From: Ignelater luminosus
Lineage: Eukaryota; Arthropoda; Insecta; Coleoptera; Elateridae
Direction of reading: 5' to 3'
DNA length: 64,000 nt
Assembly (NCBI GenBank): GCA_011009095.1
Contig: VTPC01002316.1
Span: 1-64,000, forward strand
Part shown: piece by piece, positions 28,801-43,800 of the stretch
Layout of the letters: each line of letters opens with the position of its first letter
Position numbering within the stretch: the first letter of the stretch is position 1
Position numbers and translations under genes: made by a program
Notes under the pieces: generated by a model
The model's input: the letters and a program-made list of their open reading frames with translations, nothing else
Told to the model about the DNA's origin: nothing
The model's database searches: none

Positions 28801-31800
28801 ATGTCCACTTCACGTCGTCAAGCACTTCATCAGTAATGAAAAGAGCCTTCCATCAAAACTCAACATCTAGAATAATTGCTAGTCGTCTTGCAAATCCATC
28901 CCAAGATCGTTCCATCATCATTTTGCGTGCAAGACAAATTTAGTCTTTTTCAATCATCACCTTCAGCTCAATCACTTCTTGAACATCATCCTAATCACAC
29001 CAGGTCATCGTCACCAACTCAATTTCCTTTCGCCAAAACATTTAGTTGTCTCGACCATCATCACATCTTTGGATAACTGCCTGGTAACTGCACTTCTGCA
29101 AACCGACCGAAACATCTGACTAAAAGAGTTCTTCCTAGAAAACAGTGAAATTGATTTGATTGCCAAAAAAGAAAAGATTAGAGAAAAATGAGACATCGAA
29201 GAAGACGTTACCAAATAACCGGATAAAAGCTAATGGTTGTTTATACAGTCTGTCCAGTAACAGCGTGGTCGGGTTAATTTATAAAAGAATTTGTTAAACA
29301 AAAGAACAAAGATGCAATTATGTTAATAATACTTCCAGTCATCAACGGCGTCAATAATTGCTTGGCATCTCCGCGGCATGCTATCGACCAAATTGGCAGC
29401 GTATTCTACTGCTTCAAAGTGTACGTGAGTCTTCCACGAAGCTTGTGTATGCCCGCACATTTTCAATGGGATTTGCATCCGACAACTGTGACGGCCAATC
29501 CAGTGTAACGATGCCAGATTGCTTTTTCCACTTGGTACATAGCTTTCTGCGGTATTTGGGATCGCCGTCTTCCTGCAGAATCAGTCCCCATTTTTATCGA
29601 TGAACCAACGTTTAGCAGACGGTAACAAAGTCCTTTGGTAGATTTCCAGCATTTTTTTGGCATTCAGGTTGTAAGTAAACAGGTGCAAAGTGCCGAATCC
29701 CTGCTCTGAGAAGCAACCCCAAAGATGCACACTTTACTTGTTCGCTGGACAAGCCTATTGGTGGAGGTTGACCAGGTTATAACGTGCCCATATAGAACAT
29801 TCGTCGGTAAAAATTACGTTCCAAAAATCTCGATCGATGTTCTCGCGCGCCCAGCGAGTTAACAAAGGTTTCTTCACTGTCTTGCTCCATTTCAGATCAT
29901 GATCACGGAGACGGGCTCAGATAGTTTCTTACAATATATCTAAACCTTCTTGCTTCAATTTTGCTTGTTCTTGACGTAGGATTCTGCGGAAACATATTTA
30001 CTATTTTTTTGTCGTCTTTTTGGTCCACTTTGCCTATCGAGCCACGTTCCGGTAAATCATCGACACTTTTTCCCACATTATGTCGCTGCACTCACCTCTG
30101 TACGAAGTGTGGTAGATACAAAGGAACCCGCTTAACGTGTTTCTCTTACAAAAGATCAGCGACAACTAAATCTTTGTTGACAGTGCATCAAAGGCAAAGG
30201 TTTCCTGTATCGACTCTCGAAAGATTTAGAGCGACTGATCTCGAAAAGTGGTTAAACTAGAGTTTTCGAAGCCAACAGTTTGAACGTTTAGAAAGAAAAA
30301 GTTAGTCTGGAAAAAGGAAATTAACAGAAAGTTAATAGGAAAGAGATAACTATGGCAGAAGTCAATGGAAATCAAAGATAGAACTTATTGCACAGCTTAA
30401 CTGCTTAACAAATATCGTAATCAGGATTGAATTGGGAGGAAACGATTTGAGGGAATATAGTAAGTCGAAAATATGCAGATATGATTAACAGGACGTAAAA
30501 AAAGAACTGTTATAGTAACAACTGTTTTTACGGGGGATAAAGATAAGAAATGCGGTAATCACGGTATTCACCAAACAAAAAATTATGAAAAATAGAATTT
30601 TGAGCAGGGTCTGAGTTAGCACCTGAATTTCTCAAATGCAAGGTACTAACTATCAAATTAGACTTTTCAGTTAATACAGAAGGGTGTTATAAACATTACT
30701 GCGAGATACCTGACATCTTCCTACACTTGAAGAAAGACATTTGTTTCCGATGACTTACGTATGAGAAGTGTTTAACTAGACTGCCCTAACTTTTCTGAAT
30801 AATATCCATATCCATATATGTTGTTACAGTAGTTTTTATTGTTTATTATAAAATGCTACCTTTGGATCCTTGCATTCTAAAGTTTCTCGATTGCCAGGTC
30901 TCAGTCCGTGGTAGATTAATACTATTTGGCAACACAGATCGATTGGAAGACACTACCCTATGTAATGCTTTATTTTGATTAGAAGAATCGTCACGTTCCT
31001 GGTGACACGTTCCCGAGATTAGAGATATATGTACTTAGTAAGTCCAAGTTGTAGTCCTCAGATCTCAAGAGAATGGTTAAGATCTATCAGTGATCACTTT
31101 TATGTTATAAGGGTTCTTTCTAAATTATAGTTTCTGTACACCAGATTTATTATAGTTAGAAATACATATACAGTTTTGTACACTATTTTTCCTACGACGT
31201 ACATTTTTATATCATTGACAAAAAGTTTTATACAAATTGGTACGTAAAATATAACAATGTAACCAACAAACAATAAATATTTGTGTGATGTTATAAATTT
31301 AAATTGGTCGTTTCGATGCATGAAAATGTCATTTTCTTATGTGATTTTAGGAAAATTAAGATAAAACAAATAAAATTCTTGACTAAACCTTGCGTAAAAT
31401 TCAAATTAAATAGAAACTATTTCATAATAATTAATAGAATACTAAATTCTTGCTGCCATAGATGTAGCTAATCAATTTATTTCTAATTAACTTCTATGCA
31501 TACCACAAAATATCAAGTTATATTACGCCGTGAAATTTTCATAATAAACAAAAACCTTAGCAACCGTGTCATAAATAAACACATAGCTGCTAAATAGATA
31601 CCTTCATTACTTTACGAAGTCTTATGAATAAGATAGCAGAAATGCAAATTTTCGTGAGAAACCGTGCTAGATGCGGCTTTGAGGTAAATAAGCTTTTGCA
31701 CGTTGCAACAAAATGAAACCTTTTATCTCCAGCGTGTTTTTAAAAGAATTTATTTTCAGCTTGATACAATTTTGTAAGAAACTTTGTTTTGATTACATTT

Positions 31801-34800
31801 ATTGTAAAATATGTAGATTCATGAATATAAAATTCGATTTTTATAAGCTTTAATAATTATGAAGAGAGCTCTAATTTAAGTTTGATCTTACTTTATAAAC
31901 TTTAAATTATGATGAAAAGCAAAAACAAAGGAAGCAAGGAGGAGGATGTATGTAATCTTTTTCATTTTTCCCGTTTTTTCCGGTACGTTATACATTTTTA
32001 TGAAACTTCTAAGTAGTTCCCGCATGAAGGAAACTACAAGCTGCTAGAAGTTGAAATCTGAGTGTTCTAGTTAAAACTGAAAACTTTCGAGGATTACAAG
32101 GACTGACCTTTTTCGGTTTTCTAACAAATTAAATAAAACGGAAATCGTGAAAAAACCTAGAACTTTTGTTAACTTCGTGAAAGAAAAAAGTATGAACTAG
32201 ACCATTTATCATCATCCCATGATTGTTGTCAAAAGAAAATGTGAAAAACTTTTTATTTGTTAGATGTATAATTTAAAATGTTGAGAAACATAATACATAA
32301 TAATATGGTAGCTTCGTTAATGAAAAATGAAAGAGAGGGATATAAAATAAATAAAGCAAAGAAATTTTAAAGGACGTTTGCTGTATTCAGGAATAGAAAT
32401 AAGAAAAGCAAATGATTGTTCAGTGAGTACTTCAAATTATTTTTATTTGTTTTGTTCATAATTAGAAGATAAAAAGCGAATTCTTCTTAAAAAAATGGTT
32501 TTATAATATTTAAATATAAACCGTTTTAAAGTATTTATTTACCTTTTAACTTTAAATATCGAATTTCTCATTCTACTTTTTTTATAGCTGTAAGCAAAGA
32601 ATACACAATTAAGGAAAAGAAAATATTTTTACTTACAAGGAAAATATTTTTATTTTTTAAGTATTCGTATAGAGTACACGCTTTTAGCATCCTTAATACT
32701 ACAGCATGATATTTCAGGTTAATGTGTTTAAAATTTCATACTTACGTGAAGTCAGATATTGGAAAAACTATTGATCGCTATTAATAATTTACGAATCTAG
32801 TAAATAACATAGTATCATCCATCTAAGGATAATTACAAACTTCATGCAAGTAATATGTTAACTGCAATTATTTCATTTTCATTAAATGAATTATAGTCAT
32901 TATCATTGCTTCCAGTCCATTAGTAATATTCTTTGATGATTTTATAAAGGTCACACTAAAATATTATCCTCTCATTAGCCACTGTTCATAAAATTAAAAT
33001 AAGAAAATCAAATTTTGATTTAAATAAATAACTTATTAAGGTGTGTAGTAGTTATTAAAACTACGAGATCACGTTGTATCTCCAATAAAAGCGTCACATT
33101 ACCCTTCCTGCATCCATCCAGGTGAGGAATATTTAATTTTCGTCCTAAATACACATCGTTCAAAAATAAATATTAAAAAAAATCTGTCCCTTTGTAGTCA
33201 GTTTATCCTTTTTTTGCTTACAGTAAATTTAGATCAATATTTCATTAATGAATTTAGGCACGCCTACATACTGTCACACAAACATCTGCTTACCGCTTTT
33301 TAATAAATAATTAATGTGCTAAACTAAACCAAACTACACCAAAATTATTACAATTCAGTTTGGTGTTGCACAAATTTGTAAACCATAGTGCTGACTGTCC
33401 CAGATTCTGTTGACACTGACTATGATAACTTTTAAAACAATGTTTCTGTGCCTATCCTCCGTGGACAGCTGATGGTTCATATGAACAGGTAATCCACTTG
33501 CAACATCACTAACTTTCATTACTTTGCAATAAAAAATTTAAAATGAAGATCCAGTTTTTGGTTTTGTCTAAATTACTTGACTTAACCAAAGTTTTCTTTT
33601 TGCCCCTTTTGGAAGTCAGTTAACTGTATACATCTAAGTTGGTTACCTAGATGGAAACCTCAGCAAATAGACTTGTCGTAATAATTTGTCTGTTCTTGCA
33701 ATGATTTTGAAATTTCTTTCTTAAATTCTGTTTTAAAGACTGAATTAAAGTAAGGGAAAGGTTGGTAATATCGTGATATTGTTTTGATCTCGAATGACTT
33801 GCGAGTAAAGTTGTCTGTAGATTTTCGCAAAAGCATTTTAAAAACATCTAATTATATTTCTTTGTATTGTTCTATTGTTTCGCATAGTATACACAGCATC
33901 GCGTCGTACCCATCTCGCAAATCTTCTAAATATCTGCACAGTTGTTAATGAGAAAGTCTTGCTGTAAATTTATTGTGACACTATCAAGTTAGAACGTATG
34001 TCCTGAAGGTTTTGGTACAATTTTCGATATTCAATCTTTATGTTATTCTATGCCTTAATTGTTTTTCATTTTGAGCTTCTCATTCGTTATCATAAATCTT
34101 CCTCAACAGAACTGCCCAAAAGTCTTTAAAGGGTTATTCTTTTTAGGTTATATTGTCCTCTGACGTAATTGCATGACGCCAATTTTGGCCAAAACATACC
34201 ATCCAGAGGATAACATGTGTTAAAGAAATCAACCCATTTCGATCGATATTTATGAGTTTAACTTTCTCTATTTAACGCTACATACGGCCAAGAAATCTCA
34301 GCTGTTGAAATTGCACACCACACTAATACTTTGAAAATTTAGTGTTTCCTTTAAATTTCACATTATTTAAGCAATCATCAACATTATTCGAGTAGTAGTA
34401 ATAGTTGGAAAGGCTAAAGCTCAGCAAATAGGCCCTTTTTTTACTAATCCCTCGCCATTCCTTCAACCACTTCGACGTTCAACCACTATTCTTTCCTCCG
34501 TTCTCTGTCCGAATGTACCTGACTCCCGTACGAAAGTGAGGATGTCACTTCAGGCTGGAGAGCTCAACTCCTCAACCTCAGTCTCTCATAATTTTCACAT
34601 TCTCCCAGAATGTGGAAAGACGTTTCATTGCCATTCCCACATTGAGGGCATTTTGGGTCTCTTTCTAACATGCAATGGCCTGTGAGGATACTAGCCAGTC
34701 CAACTTTGACAAATTAAAGCCGGTTATATGATCTTTCGCCTGGCGATAGTCCCAGCTTACCTTTTGAGCCTATGCATTCAGGGCTAACGAGATCTGTTAT

Positions 34801-37800
34801 CTTGATATTCCTAGAAAGGATTATAGTCCTCAGTAAAGACTAAGTAAGCAGTTTGGCGAGTAGATCCGTGAATCCCGCTGCGTCCAGCAACCCAGACTAA
34901 CTTTGATTGTTGTGGCAAATTCTTCCAAAGCGTCCTTAACCGACAGTCCGCCTGTGTTACCCTGTAAAGGCATTTTTTCCTCACTAATTGGGCTATCTTG
35001 GCGTGGCCGGTGTTAAACCCATATTCAAGACATCCCACCTTCTACAGTTGGCCGCCATTGTCTCTTTCCTTATTCAAGTTGGGAGGTCCGGCAGCCGCAA
35101 TAGAACCTCAAGTACAGGGTGAGGATCGTTCCATTGCATCGGTTATACCCACACAGGCCAGGCGTTGTAGATCACGGAACTATCTAGATATGATAATTGT
35201 CGTGTAGATCCAGTAGGCTATCTGAGGATTGATTCTCCATAGCCTACCTACCACCTGGTGCAGCTGCCAGAGTGTCTTTGTCAATTTGGTTATCACTTTG
35301 TCGACATGACACTTCCAGCTTAGTTAGTCTCTTTTCCAAGGTTACCTCCGAGTACTTTGACTATAGAGGTCTACCGTACAATATGAATTCCCTTAAACGA
35401 ACGTTTTCCTTTTCTGTTGGTGAAGAGAATAACCTCAGTCTTAGATGGCCATTCTCAAGACAAATCTTTCTATGATCCTGCGAGCTCCTTGCATTCGGTC
35501 AAAGACGACGTTGGGAAAGCGATCAGTGACCAATACTAACTCGTCGTCTGTTCATGCCTGAGTAAGAAAGTCGTTCGCTGTTAAGCACTTCAAACGACAA
35601 TCCATTATTAAACACCAAAGATAGGATAAAAGGCGCGATGTCCACAGGGCAGTCTCCTAGAGCAGCTTTAACGCTTACTTCCAGTGCAAACTTCATACAG
35701 CTAACCAATCTTGATGTCACTCCCCTGGTTCGCAGAGCTTCGATATTGTCGGTTTCAGGTTTTCTGCTATATAGTGACGTAATTGATCTCAAAACTCTGA
35801 CTGACATTAAAAGTCACGGTACTAAAGTAGTTTTCTTTTATTTCAAGACATCCAGGATGTACGTTATTGATGACCAAGTGTATTTTCTTTGTCAATCTTA
35901 TTTTGACGAATATTTGTTGAATTCTGCCACCCCCTTGAGGATACCGCCCGCGTGCTGCGCATTTGACTTTTTTCTTACCTATGTATTTCTATTCTCTTTT
36001 TCTATTTCTTTAGTTTTATTGTACTGTGGATGTATTTGGTTCATCAGGATTACGCCTTCTCTTGTATATATTATTTTTGTATTTTTATTCTTTCCAGCTG
36101 TGCTTAATCCTTCTTCTCCTTGATTATGCTTGGCCCATTCAAAGTTTTCATTTCCATCATTTCACTACTTGCGCTCGTCTTTCTTCTATGAACTTTTCAG
36201 TCATTATCGTTATTAGTATCATTCCAGTTTCCCTACTCTATAAGCAATCGGCGGCCGCTAAAAGGAATATTCCTCCTCTTTGGACGAAGAATAACTGTTT
36301 TTGGTGATGGTGAATCGCCGACAAGCAGCAACAACAAGCAAAAGAGCATCTAGTAACGTACCTACGGCTTCATAGTCGACTAACCTTGTCAACGAATATA
36401 ATTTTGTTGGCCATACTTCTTTTCCAGTAGCGTTGCCCTCTGCTTGGTATGAAAATAAGCACCTAAACCGCAACTGCATTTTTTGTAAATTTCTATCAAA
36501 TCTGGAACCCGAATAAGAATTTGCAGGGTTTCAGTAGGCACCACAAAGTTGACTCCAGACACGTATTTGACAACTTAAATGTTAAAACTAAATCGTTTGG
36601 TTAATTTCCCCTAGCAAATTCTTGTTGATAAATTTGCCTTTATATGAACCATTTTGGCCTTTGACTTAACAAGCTTATCGTGCTTAGTGGTTCTGATGGT
36701 TGACTGCGAACTAAGCAGTCTAAGTTTCAAGTCTCGACACAGACATCTAAATTACAAGAAAGAAACCTTCAAACATCCTCACATCTGCAAGGGTTGACTT
36801 GACCATAATATTCTGAGGAATGAGCCATCCTGTGAATTCACTTCACATTCCTCAGATAGGCTAACCAATTTCACTGGTTTCACTCAATATGGAAGTCCTT
36901 TTGAAAAATCAAAACCTTGAAATTGACATCTTCAGAGATAGCTTGGTTTATTGAGGTCAAAGTACTTTGGTCGTTCATCTAGAGACCAAGTGAATCAGGA
37001 ATGGTCTGTTTATTCTACTCTCATGTCTGAAGAAATACTACATACCCAGCAACCTCTCTCAGATCTGTTTATTTTGGTGAATTCTCGCATCCCAAGTAGT
37101 CCTCTTTTGTTACTTCCATCAAGATTATGGGAAATGAATACTCCAATGAAGAGGAGACCAATCATTGTGTTAGTGTTGCGTTCAACATAATTTAAAAATG
37201 GTTCCAGTGATTTTATGTTTTCACACCAATGGTTAATGAGGTTTCTGTTGTGACTATAAGTTGAAGATGAACCTAAACAATGATTTTACAATTCAGGCAT
37301 ATTTCTTTTTTCGTTTGAACTGTTATTCTTCTTTTTAAAATTAAAAGCTTTTCAAGAAAGCGTGCTAGGATCTTCAGAATACTCTGAATACCTTTTCAAT
37401 CACATTTACATTCTAACCATACGATCGTATTTATTTATCACCAAAGATGAAGGTCAGCCATCAAAAACTTTTTGATTTGGTTCTGAATTAATTGATTTTT
37501 AGAGTTTATTCTGTCTAAAATATTGATATTTCAGTCTTTTCAATAATTTTCACTCAATTCTTTCTCAATTTCGCCTAGAGAATTGCTATAAGAATCTTCT
37601 ATATTGTCTCAGCTGATAAAACAAATTTTAAAAGTTCTATCTTGCTGTTCAATTTCAATACAGTAAAAAGGGTATAGTAGTTGTGACAGTTCTCCTACTT
37701 GATATAAAGGGTTGTAGCAGGCTGTGTTCGAATCAGCTTCCTGTTTCAAAGTGACAATATTGCGTCTTGAGGTTGAAGTACTTCAGTTAAATTTTGAATT

Positions 37801-40800
37801 TAAAATCGTGTTGATTGATCCCACTTCGAATACTTTGAAGCGATCTGCATTTTCCGATTGATTTATCTCATTTTTAATCAAATATTCCCACTGATAAATG
37901 TGACATTTTTTCGAAATGTAACTCTTAATTCTTTAGCTGAATAAATTTAATGTAAAATACGTAAGTTCATAAGGAGTCATTAACGTTAAGAATTTCATTT
38001 ATTTCGAAACATCTTTCGTCTCCAATAATTATATTCAAACGTTAAAAAAATCTATGAATGCATTAAAGGAATTTGTGTATTTTCTCCTTTTTCGTTTATC
38101 TTTTTTTTTCGCTGGAGTTGTTTAGAATTGAAAAACAACAAAAGATAGTAATGTTTCTTAAACTCATTCAATTCCATTTTGTATGTTTTCCAAATTGATG
38201 GAAGCTATATTAGCTTTCTCTATATTCTTCTCTATTACACTAAAACCCAAACATGCTACATTATAAAAATAAAACTGAGTTAAAGTAAATAAATTCTGAA
38301 TTAATCAATAATCATTTGTTATACGCTGTCGTAAAACAGCTACTATTAAAATAAGCAACAACAAGTTCCGGTATTAGTTGCACGAAAAACCGATCGTTCC
38401 ATTTTGTTTCGCGAACTTTATGAATATTCTAAAAGTTTTTCTAGCGAAAATCTCCGGATTCCACTTACAAAATCTAAACTTTGATCATATATATTGAAAA
38501 GAAAATTTATAGTAGCCTTTTTTCCGTTCATTCTAATTTTTTCCCTTCTCTATTGTTGCATATGGATAAAAGCGGAATATTTTATCGAAATAGTGGAAGT
38601 TTACCGATTGCGACGCGAAAAGTGCTTTATAAGTTCCGTAAGAATTACACACATTTATCTGTATGTCCAAACCCGCAATTTGTTCTTTTGGATTAAACAT
38701 TCCATTCTTGGGATACGGAAAAAAGTGCAACCTTAACATTTTCCTACAATTTATAGTGGCCATTCTGCAATTCCGCTTTCGGAAAAAGAAATAACCAATT
38801 TTGTTGCATTATCAATCAAAAACCTTTCGCAACCCCATAAAGATGGGGAGGAAAACTAGCGCTTCAGGATTATTTTATTGCGTCACTAAGTTTGGCAGGG
38901 GAAAATCTGAAATGATAAATTTCCTTACCTTCCCTATACCAGCGCACCATGGGATCCGGGGAGCCTCCGATACTTGAACAAGTAAGTTCCTGTCTTTTTC
39001 CTTCAGTCACAGTTACGTGAGTTCCAGGAGCGACGGCAGGTTGTTGGGGAAGAGTCAACACAGTAAGGGTGTACCTCTGGGCATGTAAATTAGCCCCAGA
39101 TCCTCCTGCTTTTACTTTACATTCGAATTTCCCATTATCCCTGTCGTAACTTGCGTTGGAAATTAAGAGGTCGTAGATTCCTTTCTCCGGATGATAATTT
39201 AATCTATTCAAAGAAACAGAAACTTCTTAATTAATGAAATTCGTAACAAAAACGATATGGTTTACAAGTATAATTATTACAATTTCAATTCCTTACCACT
39301 GTAATAAGGTTTTTTGTTAAATTGCTTTAATCTGAAGTGATTCTGTCAAGATTTTAATTTAAAAACGCATTGCTGACGAGGGTCATTCAAAAAAGTTTTA
39401 TCAAACGTAACGAGTTTATTAAATTGAAACGAAGAAAATCAAAACAATGGTAAATGAATTCTGTTATTATTAACAAAATTGTTTTCAACATCTGGTTAAT
39501 GAGCAGTTGCATCACAATCAGATGTTGGTAGCTGCTACGAAAGGTATATATTATACGAGGTGTAAATAAAAAAGTACAAAAAGTAGTTTAGCCGTTAGAA
39601 TTGGAAGAGAAAACAAACTCGAGGTTTTAATAAGTTTTCGCTATTTATAAACAAAGAATCTTTCATTTTGTCAATATTTCTCTGACTTTATTTTGTATCT
39701 TTTCGCATTTATGTTTGTAATATATAGTACCTCTCTTAATCTGGAGATTCCTTCATCAAAACTTTCGAAAATCGCTGACCGATTCTTAGCGTTTCCAAAA
39801 AAAAGGTGTATGCTGCAAGATTCCAAATAGTATACGATTCTACTGAAGCAGTTCTACAAATGCATTCAGGGTGTTACACAGAAGGTAAGGGCGGAAAAGT
39901 GGAGATATTTCGGTTATTCCAGAAAGTCAAAGAAGCTGACGTCTGGTCGCACAATACGGACAGCACACACGATGGAACGAAACTCTAAAAGACATTTTTG
40001 ACACAATTACTAAGGCAAAACGGTCAAAAACCATGAAAAAAGTCTTTAAGATGCTTCTGAATAACAAACATGTTGAAAGACTGAACAAAGAAGACTTGAA
40101 GGACAGAAATCAACTATCAGAAGGAAGAGAGAAAAACCTAGAAAGCTGGAAGGAAGAAAAAACAGAAGGAATAAATTAGGCTAAATGGAATACAATGCAA
40201 ATTGTATTTACAAATATGGGGTCTCTTAAACACTCTTATCATCAGAAAAACGGAAAGTAGTAGCTTTCAAAAAGTCTCGCGAGGAAATGTTGTTCCACAT
40301 GATTGCAGCTTTCTGATCACACGAGGACAAAAACCTTCCAGATTTCAGAAAGAATACCTCGTATGAAATCGTCAATGCGTTCATCAATGCAATTACCGAG
40401 TTTTTAGACCAAAATTCAAAGATTTATTTCGTATAAATGTTATTGTTACAAGAAAAAGCGTTGGAAGAGTGTAGTTCTCAGTAAGACAAAGTCGTACATA
40501 TGCAAGAGAGAGAAACATTAGCAAATGGTAAAATAAGACATCTCCTAATGCTTTCTCTTTTTGTTCTGTTCCCATACTCGCTTGAAATACAGTTCTCATT
40601 TCACTACACTGACTAGTTCCCAATTAAAATTAACTAGTATAAAAATGATCACTTCAAGTGAGTGCAGGAGTAGAACAAAAAAGAGGAAACAGGACGTTCT
40701 GCGTTTTTGTTTTAAGATCTGTCCTCTCTCTCTTTATTACAAATATTTTCTTTCTAATTCGTCCTTGGGATTAGGCACCAAGACAATTGCAGTCCGAAAG

Positions 40801-43800
40801 AGTATGATTACAATGCAAGAATAATGTTCTGCAGGTAACATATCGAGTATGGTTCACTACACGAGAAATTCCTCATAGAAAGATGTCTTTTACAACACCA
40901 AGACTCATAAATTTATTAAAAGCAGGTTATATTGCAACGAAAATTTGCCAAGCACAGTCACAAAACCTAAAAATTACGAAAAGGTTTGATTTATCCATTA
41001 CCACTAAATAGTGAAACTAAATCTATAGTACCGATGGAAAGGAAAGGTCTTCATTCTTAATCTATTCAAATTCAAAAAGCAGAAACAGATCTAAGAAGAT
41101 GAGTGCAACCAAAGCTTCATTAAGAAGCTTTGTGCTTTATGCAGAGAAAAAAGTCACCTAGCCAATGGAAGCCTGAGAAGTTTATGACTGCTGTGTCCTA
41201 TTTTCTGACGAAATTTTTACTATCGAAGAACAAATTAATCGGAAAGATGATCACACTTGTGAAGAAGCTAGTTATTCTTCGTATTGAAAGAGACTACCAT
41301 CCATTTAGTGTTATGGCTTACTTTGGAGCATTTCTGCGCAAATAGTTCATCAAGTCCTGGGAAAATCGAGAAGTCTCTAAGACAAACTTATTCCAAAACC
41401 AGAATTAGGTTTGACTTGGCTCCTGCATACAAAGCCAAAAGCATTCAGAGGTATGAAGATTGATTATTTTCTAGTTCAGGCTTTAATCCTCTAGATTTAT
41501 AAAATATGGCAAGTTTTAGAGGAGACAACTTAGACTCACTGAAATCATGTGGAAAATGAATGAAATTAAATTAAAATGCGGTCATTCTGAGTAATTGTCT
41601 ACTGAACATGTAATTGAGAACACCTTAATAGTCTATTTAGTTAAGGATACATTTATTCTTTTCCTTTCTCATTTCTGGTAATGCCATGATAAAAATTGTG
41701 ATAGAATCTAGTAACTGACTAACAAAAATGATAAAAGAAATTAAGAAAATAAAAAAGCAATGAAAAACTGTCTAAGTGGAAATCCACAAAGATGTAAGCA
41801 GAATGTAGAAGAAGGCTGTTTAAACAAAAGAATGGAACAAAAGCGCTGACCAATGCCAACCATATTCTGTCCATAATAGGGATACCTAAGGCATCATTTG
41901 GAGAAGCCTCCGAAAGCAAGAGTAAGCGTTACAAAAATATTTTTGCGTTGATTACATATCTTCATTGCAACTGCAAATGCCAAGATGTCAAAAACTTTGT
42001 CTGTGCATTTCATGAGCGCTGAGAACGTCTACCCTCTACTTCTATATCGTTAGAGAGGAAGATACAATAAAAAAAACAACAACAGAAGATTATTGTAACT
42101 GATATTGATTGGAATTCTTAAAACTAGAAGATTTTAAATACCACCATGAATGAAACATTGCACTATTTATGAATAGAAGCAACAAAAATAAGAGACATTT
42201 ATGACAAAAAGAACCTTCATGGTCTGATTGTATCACCAACACTGAAATCTTGACCAGACTGAAAAAGTCTACTCATGTACATCTGAGACAATATACAACA
42301 GAAAACCTAACATCAGAAGAAGGCCAATAGTGAATTCCAACAAGCAAATAATGAAAGGAGCTGAATATTGAACTTACATGAAAATGAAAAGGCTAACTGA
42401 AAATAAACAAGCATGAAATGTTGCCTTAAACCAAATTTAAAAAAAGTGTACAGGGTGTTTCAAATTTCATGTTTATTAATGAGTATCTTCGTTATTAGCT
42501 CAGCTACGAGAAAACTGATTGGACATTATTTGTTCGACTTCTCGAGACCAATTTAATGGTAAAAACAGAAACTCAATAGATTTTGCTTTTTCTGAGTTAT
42601 AACCTAAAATTCCATTTTTGGAAATGCAAAAGAAATTCTAATTTTTTAGATGGAAAGTCATTAGAAAAGCTATTGTTATTCTGAAAAATTTGTGTCATTT
42701 TTGTTCTCATTAGTTCATGGAGGATGTAGAAATTTGTTTGCAGAAGGAAAAACGAAACTAACATCATTAGATTGACATTATTATATTAGAATGATATCCC
42801 TAGATCTGACTAAAAACTAAAACTATAAATAAATTATTCGCATTTATAATAAGATTGACATCCAACAAGAAGTTCTTTCTATTTACATTTATCCTACAGC
42901 TTTTGCATTAAATTGTATAAATACGTACGTAAGAGAGTACTTGCGTCACGATATTCAGTGCTAATGAAGTTGTAGAAACAACTTTAACGAATAGTTAGCT
43001 TTAACCCTATTTCCTAGTACAATTTCCTAGCTATTCCCTAAAGGCAAATTGTTCTTTAACGCTTTCGTGAAAAAGCGACTTTTACTAAACTAATTCCATT
43101 TAAAATTAAAAACATCAATTACTCTAAACGATTTCTACAAAAAAAGAACACTATGGAATGGTTAAATTTCCAGTAAAAAAAGCAAAACGATTTCTTTTGT
43201 TTTTTACTACTTACAGTATAAGAGTAAATTAGCAGAATTTGCAAAAATGACGATGTTAATTATCCTGCTTTAAAAACCTTTATGGATTAACCCTTCAAAA
43301 GTTTTTTTCCATTTCCCACACATTTAGATTTTCCACTTTGATAAACACCAAAAATAAGGAAAAAACAGAAATAATATTTTCTCTTGGAATTTCGTCGCAA
43401 ATACGTACTAATAACATCCTCTTGTTAATTTCATAATTAAATTATTTTCACATCAACAATGCATTAACGTTCTCATTAAGAATATCACGAACGCACCTTG
43501 TATGCTTTTAACTTCTTATGATATCATATTTAAACTAATCCGCTTGAAGAAGCTTTTTATGAAACGAACTATTGCACTATCACGTAAAGCTTAATAAAGT
43601 AAAACAGTAAATTAAGGCGCAAATTTAGTCTCTTTTAAAGTTTCAAGTCGTTTTAATAATTACGTACGAGTTCACACGGTGTCGCTAGACTGTACGTGCA
43701 CGGAAATGCTTTTCTCACGAACTCTTAACTAGTACGGATATTTAAAGTAATTTAATTCAACATGAAATTGCGCAAAAACTCCTAAGAGTCGCATTTTTTT

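Larger units (their letters stand above)
26426..38928 (-). other. ed: echinoid intron inside Ig2
   Basis: A 12.5-kb intron contains the Tc1-like remnant, a second DDE fragment and the non-LTR remnant. The parts 26426-29240, 30300-33640 and 35830-38928 show no feature I can support. Confidence 0.8.

Noticed and set aside
39376-39570. Sequence starting CGAGGGTCATTCAAAAAAG, similar to a mariner end, with a second CGAGG word near 39555.
   Set aside because: The two words are in the same orientation, not inverted, and no transposase remains between them.
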